This document shows, in pieces, positions 1 to 8,370 of a DNA stretch of 64,000 nucleotides. The notes under the pieces are model-generated. The model was not told where the DNA came from and made no database searches. It saw nothing but the letters and a program-made list of their open reading frames with translations. Location of the stretch: the NCBI GenBank assembly GCA_025774805.1, contig JALGZR010000014.1, positions 1 to 64,000 on the forward strand, in the 5' to 3' direction. The position numbers were made by a program, and so were the translations under genes. Positions within the stretch are counted from its first letter, which is position 1. Each line of letters starts with the position of its first letter. Origin of the DNA: a bacterium (GTDB lineage Bacteria; ARS69).

Positions 1-331
1 TCGTCGTCTTCCCGTTGGTGCCGGTGATCGCGACGACCGGCGCGTCCGTGAACCACCAGCCGAGCTCGAGCTCGCTCCGCACGGGGAGCCCGGCCGCGAG
101 GGCGGCCGCGAGGATCGGGCTCCGCGGGGGAACGCCGGGGCTCGCCACCACGAGGTCGGTGCCCTCGAGCACGGCCGGGTCGGATCGGCCCAGCCACTCC
201 CCGCCCCCCGGTACGAGGTCGGGATCGGCGCCCAGCGCGTCCGGGCCGGCGGAGTCGGTGACGCGCACCGTCGCCCCCGCCGCCTGCAGGAGGGCGGTCG
301 CCGCCCTTCCGCTCCGCCGGTAGCCGATCAC
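1..331 (-). CDS. murD: MurD, UDP-N-acetylmuramoyl-alanine--D-glutamate ligase (N-terminal part, cut by window edge)
   Basis: MurD is the cytoplasmic ATP-dependent ligase that adds D-glutamate to UDP-MurNAc-L-alanine. Only about 110 N-terminal residues lie in the window. They show the Rossmann-like UDP-binding start (VVIGYRRSGRAA, where VLGLGxSG is usual), an ASPGVP motif, and at the very edge the Mur ligase P-loop ITGTNGKTT. The GTG at 331 is chosen because it overlaps the presumed mraY stop (TGA 330-328) as GTGA, the arrangement used throughout this operon; the GTG at 334 is an in-frame alternative. The gene follows mraY in the standard dcw order. Identity is secure from the P-loop and context; the exact start is not. 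Confidence 0.85.
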   Translation of the reverse strand, partial: MIGYRRSGRAATALLQAAGATVRVTDSAGPDALGADPDLVPGGGEWLGRSDPAVLEGTDLVVASPGVPPRSPILAAALAAGLPVRSELELGWWFTDAPVVAITGTNGKTT

Positions 332-1433
332 CACGACGACACTGCCGGCGAGGGAGGGTCCGCGGTGGTTGCGGCAGGAGGGCGAGCAGCCCCGCGACGA
401 TCCAGAATCGAACCACGACCTTGTTCTCGGCCCAGCCGGCCAGCTCGAAGTGGTGGTGAATGGGGGCCATCCGGAAGATCCGCTTCCCGGTGAGCCGGAA
501 CAGACCGACCTGGAGAATCACCGAGATCGCCTCGGCCACGAACACGCCGCCGACGATCGCGAGGATCATCTCCATCTTCAGGAGGATCGCGACGACTCCC
601 AGCGCTCCCCCCAGTCCGAGCGAGCCGGTGTCGCCCATGAAGATCTCGGCCGGATGGCTGTTGTACCAGAGGAATCCGAGGGACGCCCCGAAGATGGACG
701 CGCAGAAGATCGTGAGCTCCGCGGCGCCGGGGAGGTAGAGGATCTGAAGGTACTCCGCGAATCGGGAGTGGCCCGACACGTAGGAGAGCCCGGCGAACGC
801 CACGGCGGCGAACACCGTCACTCCGATGGCGAGCCCGTCGAGACCGTCGGTGAGATTGACGGCGTTCGAGGAGCCGGCCAACACGATCACGATGAAGGGA
901 ATGTAGAGCCACCCGAGATCGATCATCCGCTCCTTCAAGAAGGGCACCGTGGTCTGGGTGGCGAGACCGGGGCGGTCCAGCAGATGGAGGACCGCCAGCC
1001 CCACCAGGATTCCGACGGTGATCTGCCCGACGAGCTTCGCCTTGCCCACCAGCCCGCGGTTCCGGGCCCGGACCACCTGGAGGAAGTCGTCGAAGAAGCC
1101 GATCGCTCCGATGGCGAGGGTCGCCCCGAGCGCGAGCAGGACCTCCCGGTTCCGCAGGTTCGCCCAGAGAACCGTCGGAACCGCGATGGCCGTGAGAATC
1201 AGGAGCCCTCCCATGGTCGGCGTGCCGGTCTTGCTCCGGTGGGCCTCGGGGCCCTCCGCCCGGACGTGCTTGACGATTCCCTTCTCCCTCAGCTTCGCGA
1301 TGACCCAGGGACCGAGGAGGACGGTGAGGAGGAACGCGGTGATCGCGGCGTAGGCGGCGCGAAACGTGATGTAGCGAAATACGTTGAACGCGAAGAACTG
1401 ATCCCGGAGGGGGTAGAGGAGCTCATACAGCAC
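328..1433 (-). CDS. mraY: MraY, phospho-N-acetylmuramoyl-pentapeptide transferase, apparent 3' frameshift
   Basis: MraY is the integral membrane enzyme that transfers phospho-MurNAc-pentapeptide to undecaprenyl phosphate, forming lipid I. The translation opens with LYELLYPLRDQFFAFNVFRY, typical of the family, and carries TGTPTMGG, FFDD, NLTDGLDGLA, GDTGSLGLGG and IHHHFE, so the catalytic aspartates are intact. The GTG start overlaps the end of murF by 11 nt. The frame reaches KVVVRFW at codons 338-344, close to the family's usual end near residue 360, but meets no stop and stays open to the window edge across murD. A frame change of one base after about position 375 would give a stop at 330-328, overlapping the murD start. 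The end coordinate here assumes that correction. A missing base or a real frameshift is likely. Confidence 0.88.
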
Positions 1434-2844
1434 CTTCGGCCTCCGATCCTCCGAGGGCCTCCGGTGGGTCGAGCGCGTCGACGACGCGCTCCATCGCCAT
1501 TCCCCGAGATCCCTTCACGAGCACGGCGTCGCCGGGCCGGACCCAATCCCGGAGAACGCGGGCGGCCTCGTCGGAGTCGCAAACGTGGACAACGAATTCA
1601 CGGTCCCCCGTCCGCCGTCTGCTTTCCTCGAAGGCCACCCGGCTCTCCGGCCCTACGAACACCGCGAGATCGAACGCCGAGGTCGCCACGCGTGCCCCCG
1701 CCTCCCGGTGGTAGCGTTCCGACTCCTCCCCGAGCTCGAGCATGTCTCCCAAGACGACCGCCCTCCGTCCCGACGTCGGAAAGGAGTCGAACCAGTCGAG
1801 TGCCGCGGCGACGGAGGCCGGGTTCGCGTTGTACGTGTCGTCGGCGATCGCCACGTCTCCCGGCCGCCGCAGCCGCAGCCGCCCCGGGACGCCGGCGAAC
1901 TCGCGGAGCCGGTCCGCTCCCTCTTCCAGAGGGACGCCGTGCTCCTCTCCCAGGGTCAGCGCGAAGAGGGCGTTCCTCACCTGGTGCGTTCCCGGCACCG
2001 CCAACTCGACCGGAACACCCTCCACGCGGAAGCGCGTACCCCCGTTCGGCCGGGCCTCGAGGTCCACTCCACGACGATCGTTTCCCGGGCTCAGGCCGAT
2101 CCGCACGACGCGGGACCCGAAAGTCCCGGCCGCCGTCGAGAGTGCCGAGTCGTCGCCGTCGATCAGCTTCGGCCCGTCCGGGGGAACCGCGCGAAGCAGG
2201 TCCATCTTCTCCCGTCGCACGTTCTCGACCGTGCCGAAGCCCTCGAGATGGGCGGGCGCGACGTTCGTGAGCGCCGCGCCGGTGGGGGCGACGATGCCCG
2301 CCAGCCGGGCGATCTCTCCCGGACGGGAGGCGCCGACCTCGAGTACCGCGATCTCCGGCGCGGGCTCCCGCTCGATCAGCGTGCGGGCGAGGCCCACGAC
2401 GGTGTTGAAATTCCCGGGGGAGCGGAGCACGTCGCCCCGGCCCTCCAGTACGCACGCCGTCATCTCCTTCACGGTCGTCTTTCCCATAGAGCCGGTCACC
2501 GCGATGACCGGACACGACCAGCGCGCGCGAACCGCCGCGGCGAGCCGACCGAGCGCCTCGAGGGGGTCGGCGACGCGGAGAGCGGCGCGGCCGGGCGGGA
2601 TCTCACCCTCCCAGTCGGAGGGCACCACCACGACGGAACAGCCGGACCCGAAAGCATCCGGGACGTAGTCCACGCCCCGGACCCGAGATCCCGCCAGAGC
2701 GAAGAACACCGCTCCCGGCCCGGCCTCCCGGCTGTCCGTCGTGGTGGTATCGATCGCCGCGTCGCTCGCACCCGCGCACTTCGCTTCGACGAGCCGGGCC
2801 AGCTCCCCGGCCGACCAGCGCGCCACGGCCACCTCCGCGCTCAC
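1423..2844 (-). CDS. murF: MurF, UDP-MurNAc-tripeptide--D-alanyl-D-alanine ligase
   Basis: MurF adds D-Ala-D-Ala to the UDP-MurNAc-tripeptide, the last cytoplasmic peptidoglycan precursor step. The 473-residue product has the family's three-domain layout: an N-terminal domain with DTTTTDSREAGPGAVFFAL, the ATP-binding P-loop VTGSMGKTT, and a C-terminal part with the MurF signature DDTYNANPASV followed by VLGDMLELG. Length is normal for the family. The GTG at 2844 forms a GTGA overlap with the murE stop at 2843-2841, which decides the start over many in-frame upstream codons that belong to murE's antiparallel reading. It sits between murE and mraY, as usual. All key motifs are present and nothing looks abnormal. 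Confidence 0.95.
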   Translation of the reverse strand: MSAEVAVARWSAGELARLVEAKCAGASDAAIDTTTTDSREAGPGAVFFALAGSRVRGVDYVPDAFGSGCSVVVVPSDWEGEIPPGRAALRVADPLEALGRLAAAVRARWSCPVIAVTGSMGKTTVKEMTACVLEGRGDVLRSPGNFNTVVGLARTLIEREPAPEIAVLEVGASRPGEIARLAGIVAPTGAALTNVAPAHLEGFGTVENVRREKMDLLRAVPPDGPKLIDGDDSALSTAAGTFGSRVVRIGLSPGNDRRGVDLEARPNGGTRFRVEGVPVELAVPGTHQVRNALFALTLGEEHGVPLEEGADRLREFAGVPGRLRLRRPGDVAIADDTYNANPASVAAALDWFDSFPTSGRRAVVLGDMLELGEESERYHREAGARVATSAFDLAVFVGPESRVAFEESRRRTGDREFVVHVCDSDEAARVLRDWVRPGDAVLVKGSRGMAMERVVDALDPPEALGGSEAEGAV

Positions 2845-4379
2845 TTCGCTTCCCCGTCGCGCCGACTCGCGAGACGGGCGAGGATCTCCCGCTCGGGGAA
2901 CGGATGGTCGACCCCGGCGATGGTCTGGTAGGTCTCGTGCCCCTTGCCCAGCGCGAGGACGAGGTCTCCGTCGTGCGCGATCCGCAGAGCGTGCTCGAGC
3001 GCTTCGTGGCGGTCGAGCACGACGGCCACGCGATCCCGCGCGTCCTTCGCCCCCTCGAGCATCGCGTTCACGATCTCGCGGGGATCCTCGCCGCGAGGGT
3101 TGTCGCTGGTGAAGATCGCGACGTCCGCGAGCTCGGCCGCGAGCCTCCCCATGCCGGGGCGCTTCGACCGATCGCGATCCCCCCCACAGCCGAGCACCAC
3201 CACGACGCGATTCCGGGTGATGGAGCGGGCCACCTCGAGCGCCCGCCGGACTCCGATCTCCGTGTGGGCGTAATCCACGAACGCGTCGATCGAGCCGGAG
3301 TGGACCCGCTCGAACCGACCCGGAGGCGGGGTCGCGTTCTCCAGTCCCGAGGCGATCGCCTCGAGGGGAAGGCCGATCACGGTGGCGACCGCCGCCGCCG
3401 CCAGGGCGTTGTCCACGTTGTGGATCCCGGGCAGCGGGATTCTCGCGTCCGCCTCGCCCGCGGGGGTGACGAGCGTGAACTCGGTCCCCGCCGAGGAAGC
3501 GCGGACCCCGCGACCGACCACATCCGCATCCACACCACCCGACGCGAAGAGCAACGCGCCTTCCACCACCGATCGGATGCGGTCGGCCCACGGGTCCCGC
3601 GCGTTCAAGACCGCGCGCGGTCCGCCCGGGGCGACCCCGGGCGCGAGCAGCTCGGCGAAGAGCCGCCGTTTCGAACGGGCGTACGACTCCATCGTGCCGT
3701 GCCAGTCGAGATGCTCGGCGGAGAGATTCAGAAACGCGGCGGCCGCGAACGCGGTTCCGTCGACGCGACGGAGGTCGAGCGCGTGGGACGACACCTCCAT
3801 GGCGACGAGGTCGCACCCCTGCTCTCGGGCGGCCGCGAGGGACTCCTGGAGATCGGGGGCCTCCGGGGTCGTGCGCGCCTGGGGGAGCTGCCCGTCGGGC
3901 AGGTAGGCCCCGAGCGTCCCGAGGACGGCGGGCCGCCGACCGGCCGCCTCCGCGATCGACCGCAGGAGGAACGTCGCCGTGGTCTTTCCATTCGTGCCGG
4001 TGAACCCGCACACCTCGAGCCGGTCGGACGGGCGCCCCCACGCGCGCGCCGCGAGGTGCGCCGCGGCGAGTCGGGGCTCCTCGGCGGTGAGCCAGGCCCC
4101 GCGGGCGGGAGGTTCGGCGTCGGGGGTGCCGAGCACTCCGACCGCTCCCCGGTCGAGCGCCTCGTCGGCGTAGCGCAGCCCGTCGTCGCGACTCCCGGGA
4201 ATCGCCACGAAGAGGTCCCCCGGCTCGATCCGGCGGGAGTCCACGCGTACCCGGCTCACGATCCGCTCTCCGCCCCGGACGATGCGGACGCCCGGAACGT
4301 CGCCCGCCAACCGGGAAAGCGTCTGCGTGCGCGTCACCACTCTCTCCCTCCGCACGGCGAGCATCGGCGTCACCCTCAC
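2841..4379 (-). CDS. murE: MurE, UDP-MurNAc-tripeptide ligase, meso-diaminopimelate type
   Basis: MurE attaches the third stem-peptide residue to UDP-MurNAc-L-Ala-D-Glu. The protein (about 512 residues) has the N-terminal uridine-binding region with DSRRIEPGDLFVA, the P-loop GFTGTNGKTT, the TTPEAPDLQ and MEVSSHAL motifs, and the C-terminal DNPRGEDP. The DNPR form of that motif is known to select meso-diaminopimelate instead of L-lysine, so a DAP-type wall is inferred. The GTG at 4379 overlaps the ftsI stop as GTGA; an ATG at 4364 and a GTG at 4373 are in-frame alternatives that would shorten the N-terminus by two to five residues. Its stop overlaps the murF start. Confidence 0.94.
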   Translation of the reverse strand: MRVTPMLAVRRERVVTRTQTLSRLAGDVPGVRIVRGGERIVSRVRVDSRRIEPGDLFVAIPGSRDDGLRYADEALDRGAVGVLGTPDAEPPARGAWLTAEEPRLAAAHLAARAWGRPSDRLEVCGFTGTNGKTTATFLLRSIAEAAGRRPAVLGTLGAYLPDGQLPQARTTPEAPDLQESLAAAREQGCDLVAMEVSSHALDLRRVDGTAFAAAAFLNLSAEHLDWHGTMESYARSKRRLFAELLAPGVAPGGPRAVLNARDPWADRIRSVVEGALLFASGGVDADVVGRGVRASSAGTEFTLVTPAGEADARIPLPGIHNVDNALAAAAVATVIGLPLEAIASGLENATPPPGRFERVHSGSIDAFVDYAHTEIGVRRALEVARSITRNRVVVVLGCGGDRDRSKRPGMGRLAAELADVAIFTSDNPRGEDPREIVNAMLEGAKDARDRVAVVLDRHEALEHALRIAHDGDLVLALGKGHETYQTIAGVDHPFPEREILARLASRRDGEAK

Positions 4380-5917
4380 GTGCCGAGACCGACCGGCGAC
4401 GCCGGCCGGATCGCGGGTCTCCGCTGGGTGAGCAGGGCTCCTTCGACGATGCGCCGGAAGCAGGGGGCGGCGACCTGACCGCCGTAGCCGATCCCCCGGG
4501 GACGATCCACGATGACCACTCCGACGATTCGGGGGTCGTTCGCGGGGAGGAACCCCACGAAGGAGGCGATATGACGGTTTCGGTCGTACCGCTTGGTCTC
4601 GGGATCGATCCACTGCGCGGTTCCGGTCTTCCCCGCGACCTCCATGCCCGGAATGCGGGCCTCGGTCCCCGTGCCGTTCTCGACGACGGAGGTCAGGATG
4701 CGGGTGAGACTCGTCGCGACCTCGGTCGAGAGCACGCGGCGGATCGTCTGCGGACGGTACGAGCTGATGATCCGACCCTGCGAGTTGCGGATCGCCCGCA
4801 CGAGCCGCGGCCGCATCAACACGCCCCCGTTCGCGATGGCTCCGTAGGCGGTCGCGAGTTGGAGAGGGGTGCAGGCCACCTCCTGCCCGATGGCGATGGT
4901 CTCCAGGGTGCGGCCGGACCAGTGCGCGGGACGACGGAGAATCCCGCTCGCCTCGCCGGGGAGGTCGATTCCGGTCACGCAGCCGAAGCCGAACGCCCGG
5001 GCGTACTCGTAGAGCGCGGTCGGTCCGAGCTCGCGGGCAAGGATCGCGGTCGCGGTGTTGACGGAGAGCGTGAGAACCTCCTCGACGGTCACCCATCCGT
5101 AGTCCTTCTTGTCGCGCAGCCGATGCCCGCCGGCGAGCTCGAGCTCTTCGAACGACTCGACTCGCGTCGCGGGCGTCACGAGTCCCTTTTCCAGGCACGC
5201 GGCCACCGTGACGATCTTGAACGTCGAGCCCGGTTCGTTCATGTCCGCGAGGGCGCGGTTCCGGCGGTGGTCGGGAGCCGAGTCGCCGGGGTGCGAAGGG
5301 TCGTAGGTCGGCCACGAGCTCATGGCCAGCACGTCCCCGGTTCGCGGGTCGAGGAAGGCCGCCGACGCGGAGGTTGCGTCGCTCTCCCGGACGCACTTCT
5401 CCAGCTCCCGCTCGGTGATCGACTGCGTCGTGGGGTCGATGGTCAGCAGGATGTCCGCGCCGTCCACGGCGGGACGGTCCCGGCCACCGGGAATGGAGGC
5501 GAGCATTCCGCGGGCGTTCGCGCCGACGGTCCGCGAGCCCGGTCGCCCGCGCAGGGAGCTGTCGAACGCGAGCTCGATGCCCTCCCGCCCCCGACCGTCG
5601 GGCGAGCAGAACCCGATGATCTGGGAGGCCAGCGCTCCCCGCGGGCACTGGCGAATCGGCTTCCGTCGCTCCCGTCGTCCGGAGGGCACGGTCATCGCCA
5701 GGGGCTCACCGTAGCGGTCCAGGATCGCCCCCCGCGTGGGGGGAACTTCGAGCGTCCGGTGCTGCTGACGGTCCGCTTCCTCCGAGAGCGGCCCCGCCTG
5801 GACGATCTGGACCTGGATCAGTCGGGCCAAGACCAGCCCGCCGAGGAGCAGTCCCCCTCCGACGACGACCGCGAGTCGCCGCTCGAAGCGCCGGGTGGCG
5901 GGCCGCCTCCGCGTCAT
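4376..5917 (-). CDS. ftsI: FtsI/PBP3-type division transpeptidase with shortened pedestal
   Basis: This is a class B penicillin-binding protein that crosslinks septal peptidoglycan in the periplasm. The 513-residue product has a short basic N-terminus, one membrane anchor (residues about 14-36) and the linker motif RGAILDRYG. A transpeptidase domain follows with all three active-site motifs: STFK at 231-234, SVN at 285-287 and KTG at 430-432. No PASTA domain is present. Between the RGAILDR motif and the PRGALASQIIGF segment only about 20 residues remain, where relatives usually carry roughly 80 more residues of non-penicillin-binding pedestal. The ATG at 5917 has a purine-rich site upstream and overlaps the ftsL stop as ATGA. 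Septal rather than elongation function is inferred from its place beside ftsL and mur genes. Confidence 0.92.
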   Translation of the reverse strand: MTRRRPATRRFERRLAVVVGGGLLLGGLVLARLIQVQIVQAGPLSEEADRQQHRTLEVPPTRGAILDRYGEPLAMTVPSGRRERRKPIRQCPRGALASQIIGFCSPDGRGREGIELAFDSSLRGRPGSRTVGANARGMLASIPGGRDRPAVDGADILLTIDPTTQSITERELEKCVRESDATSASAAFLDPRTGDVLAMSSWPTYDPSHPGDSAPDHRRNRALADMNEPGSTFKIVTVAACLEKGLVTPATRVESFEELELAGGHRLRDKKDYGWVTVEEVLTLSVNTATAILARELGPTALYEYARAFGFGCVTGIDLPGEASGILRRPAHWSGRTLETIAIGQEVACTPLQLATAYGAIANGGVLMRPRLVRAIRNSQGRIISSYRPQTIRRVLSTEVATSLTRILTSVVENGTGTEARIPGMEVAGKTGTAQWIDPETKRYDRNRHIASFVGFLPANDPRIVGVVIVDRPRGIGYGGQVAAPCFRRIVEGALLTQRRPAIRPASPVGLGT

Positions 5918-6282
5918 CCCTCTCCCCTCCCGACCCTCGGAGGGGCCACGGCCACCCACAGCACTTCGGCGGACTCCGGAGGTCGGAGACCGATTCGCCT
6001 CGCCCGCGGCCCGACGCTCGCCCACGTCGAGAGGTGGGCCTTTTCCCCTTCGAGGAGAAGGAGCGCGTGCTGCAGCCGCTCCCGTTCGGCGAGCAGGTCG
6101 TCACACTCCTTCAGACGATCCGTCACCGCCATGCGGACCCAGACCGCCGCGAACAGGAGCGGGACCCCGAGCCCGATCGAAGCGGCGAGCTCCACGACGC
6201 GGCTCCGCTCCCGGCGGCGCCCCCTCGCGGTCTTGGCCGCCCTTCCCGCGCGCTCCGCCGCGCTCCGCCGGTTCGGACTCAC
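5914..6282 (-). CDS. ftsL: FtsL-like septum protein
   Basis: A small bitopic membrane protein of 122 residues in the exact position of ftsL, between rsmH and ftsI. It has a strongly basic N-terminus (RRRERSR), one hydrophobic segment at about residues 29-50, and then a leucine and glutamate-rich stretch (about 53-80) that would form a coiled coil in the periplasm, the architecture by which FtsL pairs with FtsB and supports FtsI/FtsW. Sequence conservation in this family is low, so the call rests on topology and synteny. The GTG at 6282 gives a GTGA overlap with the rsmH stop; its own stop overlaps the ftsI ATG. Confidence 0.75.
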   Translation of the reverse strand: MSPNRRSAAERAGRAAKTARGRRRERSRVVELAASIGLGVPLLFAAVWVRMAVTDRLKECDDLLAERERLQHALLLLEGEKAHLSTWASVGPRARRIGLRPPESAEVLWVAVAPPRVGRGEG

Positions 6283-7238
6283 GCGGGCGCCTCCCCCGCC
6301 CGGTCGGGAATCCTCTCGGCCGCACGCAACCGTGCGCTCCGCGAGCGCGGATTCGCCGCGACCTCGCCCGCGTCCGCGGTCAGCGGGCGGCGCGTGATCG
6401 TGCGCAGCCATGCGTGATCTCCCCCGCAGGCACAGGTCGGCAGCTCCGGGGGACAGACGCAGGCGCGCTCACCCTCACGGAACGCGTTCTTCACGCGCCG
6501 GTCCTCCAGTCGGTGGAAGCTCACGATCACGATTCGTCCTCCGGGAGCGAGGAGCTCGGGCAGGCTCGCGAGTAGGCGGTCGAGCTCGTCGAGCTCCCCG
6601 TTGACGGCGATCCGCAATGCCTGGAAGACGCGCGCCAGCGACTTCGCCGGCGGCTCGCCGGCACGACCGGCCACGGGCATGACGGCCTCGCGGAGCTGGC
6701 CCGTCGTCTCCAGCTCACCCCGCTCGCGCGCCGCCAGAATCGCCGTGGCGACCCGGCGCGGTCTCGGCACCTCGCCGAAATCGCGGAGAACACGTTCGAG
6801 CTCGTCCTTCGTCGCGCGGCGGAGCCACTCGGCGCCGGTGACGCCACGGCTCCGGTCGAATCGGAGATCGAGCGGACCGTCGTGGCGCGTGCTGAACCCG
6901 CGGGCGGGATCGTCGATCTGGGGCGACGAAACGCCCAGGTCGAGGAGGATGCCGTCGACCGGCCCCCCACCCCAGATCTCGATCAGGCGGAGAAGATCGC
7001 CGTAGGAGCCGTGGACGCAGGCGGCCCGCCTTCCGAACCCGGCGAAGCGCCGGGAGACGAACTCGACCGCATCGGGATCCCGATCGCACGCGAGAAGTCG
7101 GATGTCGGGTCGTCGACCCAGGAGAGCGAGAGAGTGGCCGGCGCGCCCCACCGTCGCATCGACAACGCGTCTGGCGCTGGTCGGGGCCCAAAGCTCCACG
7201 GCACGGTCACGGAGCACCGGCACGTGGTGAAGCCTCAC
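6279..7238 (-). CDS. rsmH: RsmH, 16S rRNA (cytosine-1402-N4)-methyltransferase
   Basis: RsmH (MraW) uses S-adenosylmethionine to methylate N4 of C1402 in the ribosomal P site. The 319-residue protein begins HHVPVLRDRAVELW and has the SAM-binding motif DATVGRAGHS (family consensus DxTxGxGGHS), the LDLGVSSPQID motif, GFSTRHDGPLDLRFD, and the C-terminal IVSFHRLEDRRVK. The GTG at 7238 is preceded by AGGAGG six bases upstream, which decides the start; an upstream in-frame start at 7289 would add 17 non-conserved residues. About 105 bp separate it from mraZ. Length and motifs are standard. Confidence 0.95.
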   Translation of the reverse strand: MRLHHVPVLRDRAVELWAPTSARRVVDATVGRAGHSLALLGRRPDIRLLACDRDPDAVEFVSRRFAGFGRRAACVHGSYGDLLRLIEIWGGGPVDGILLDLGVSSPQIDDPARGFSTRHDGPLDLRFDRSRGVTGAEWLRRATKDELERVLRDFGEVPRPRRVATAILAARERGELETTGQLREAVMPVAGRAGEPPAKSLARVFQALRIAVNGELDELDRLLASLPELLAPGGRIVIVSFHRLEDRRVKNAFREGERACVCPPELPTCACGGDHAWLRTITRRPLTADAGEVAANPRSRSARLRAAERIPDRAGEAPA

Positions 7239-7343
7239 CGTGGTCCTCCTGACGAGTCGCGTCGCCGTATCGAACGATGTACCCAGCACGTCAACCCCTC
7301 CGCACGGACGCGACCGACCCCTCTCTCGCTCTCTGCCTCCGGC

Positions 7344-7808
7344 TCAGGGCCTTCTCCCGAAGACCCGCTTCGCCCGTTCCTCAAACGTGTCCTCCGCCTT
7401 GGCCCGAATCCGATCGAACCGCTCCACATTCCAGAGCTCGAAGTGATCGTAGAGCCCGAGCACCCGGATCTCGCGGTTCTTCTCGAAACCGCCGAGCTCC
7501 ATGTGAATCGACGGAATGAGGATCCGTCCGACCGTGTCCACCCATGCGTCCATGGTGTAGTCTGCGATCTCGAGCATGAAGTCCCGGGCCGCCTGGTCGG
7601 TGTAGGGATCGGAGAGCATTCGCTCCTCGAACCGCGCCCACTCGTCCGGGGTGTAGGCGGAGACGCAGCCGTTGAAGCCCTTGGTCAGGACCACGAACGG
7701 CTCGCGACCATCCCCTTTGACGCCGGTGATGCGGCGAAAGGGCTTGGGCAGGGCGAGGCGCCCCTTTCCGTCGATGGAGTGTCGAAAAGAACCTCGAAAG
7801 GAAACCAC
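7344..7808 (-). CDS. mraZ: MraZ, transcriptional regulator of the dcw cluster
   Basis: MraZ is a DNA-binding protein with two AbrB-like half domains that forms ring oligomers and represses the division/cell wall operon it heads. The 154-residue product begins VVSFRGSFRHSIDGKGRL, closely matching the family N-terminus, and repeats the half-domain later as DTVGRILIP. The GTG at 7808 is chosen because it places this conserved start first and has GGAGAGG upstream. The promoter region just upstream carries four GTGG boxes, consistent with autoregulation. It is the first gene of the cluster that runs to murD. Confidence 0.93.
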   Translation of the reverse strand: MVSFRGSFRHSIDGKGRLALPKPFRRITGVKGDGREPFVVLTKGFNGCVSAYTPDEWARFEERMLSDPYTDQAARDFMLEIADYTMDAWVDTVGRILIPSIHMELGGFEKNREIRVLGLYDHFELWNVERFDRIRAKAEDTFEERAKRVFGRRP

Positions 7809-7849
7809 CGGTCGACCTCTCCGAAACCGGGGTCTGATGCTCCTGGCGC

Positions 7850-7912
7850 CCCACATCGCCCACTTTCATCCCACTCGGCGCCACTATGATGCACGCCGCA
7901 CGGGAGGAGCAA
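7850..7912 (-). promoter_or_regulatory. MraZ operator boxes with candidate promoter
   Basis: Read on the minus strand, GTGG(G/C) occurs four times at 7884-7881, 7874-7871, 7863-7860 and 7854-7851, spaced 10, 11 and 9 bases apart. Repeated (T)GGG boxes with about one-turn spacing are the known target of MraZ. They lie 42-76 bases before the mraZ start. A weak sigma70-like pair, TTGCTC (7912-7907) and CATAGT (7888-7883) with an 18-bp spacer, would place the transcript start inside the boxes, so binding would block initiation. The boxes are seen directly; the promoter is tentative. Confidence 0.7.
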
Positions 7913-8370
7913 CGAGAAAATCACCGGGAGAGAAAGAAAAGCGCTCGTAGTAAACATCTGTCTGGTGTGTCCGAGGAGCGAGGCGGAATCCGTCCTCCGG
8001 CGGGCCGAGGGGCGGTGGTGGACTGGACTCAAAGCCGCCGGACCCACCGGGAGGGGAGCCGCCGGGTGGGAGCGGTGGCGTGGGGGGAGGAGTCGGTCAT
8101 CGGCGGCTTCGAGTGGAGAGGAAGGCCGCGACGTCTCGTCAGTGGGCGCCCCCGGGAGAGCTTCTGCAGAGCGCGACGGTGATCGAGGGCCTTCTCTGCA
8201 CCGGGAACGTTCGCGCGGACGGGAACGATCGCGCGGACGGGAACGAGAGAGGGAGCGGGGTCAGGGAAACTCCTCAATACCCCCGCGGGAGGATGTTTCC
8301 GGCAGGTCTCGGAAGGACACCGCGAGTGCCGACGCGGAGCAGGAGAGGCGGCCGGCTCGACCCGGCACGA
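7913..8370. other. Non-coding gap between the lipoprotein gene and the mraZ promoter
   Basis: No convincing gene was found here on either strand: the available open frames are of low complexity and lack family motifs or good ribosome binding sites. The stretch contains the 18-bp tandem repeat described separately. There is also a weak GCCGG/CCGGC inverted repeat near 8351-8366 that could end the lipoprotein transcript but lacks a T-run. I looked for RNase P RNA and other structured RNAs, which sometimes neighbour mraZ, and did not see their conserved cores. Confidence 0.5.
8203..8249. repeat. 18-bp tandem repeat, about 2.6 copies
   Basis: The unit gggaacgNtcgcgcggac occurs at 8203-8220 and 8221-8238 with one mismatch, followed by a partial third copy starting at 8239. 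Each unit contains a short palindrome around cgNtcgcg. It lies in the non-coding gap upstream of mraZ. No function can be assigned; it could be a protein binding array or a replication-slippage product. Confidence 0.75.

Noticed and set aside
340-400. Programmed ribosomal frameshift in mraY
   Set aside because: No slippery heptanucleotide or downstream structure typical of such sites was seen; a missing base is simpler.
398-419. tRNA T-arm-like string GGTTCGATTC on the minus strand
   Set aside because: It lies in the conserved VVVRFW codons of mraY and no acceptor, D-arm or anticodon arm fits around it.
369-2270. Long plus-strand open frame (633 codons) opposite mraY and murF
   Set aside because: Low-complexity Arg/Pro/Glu-rich sequence with no family motif; it is the antisense of well-conserved mur genes, as expected in GC-rich DNA.
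8203-8249. CRISPR-like repeat array
   Set aside because: Units abut directly without spacers and there are no cas genes; it is a tandem repeat.
7809-8370. Possible RNase P RNA or other structured RNA upstream of mraZ
   Set aside because: Conserved class A cores were not seen on either strand; the sequence matches only repeats and weak stems.
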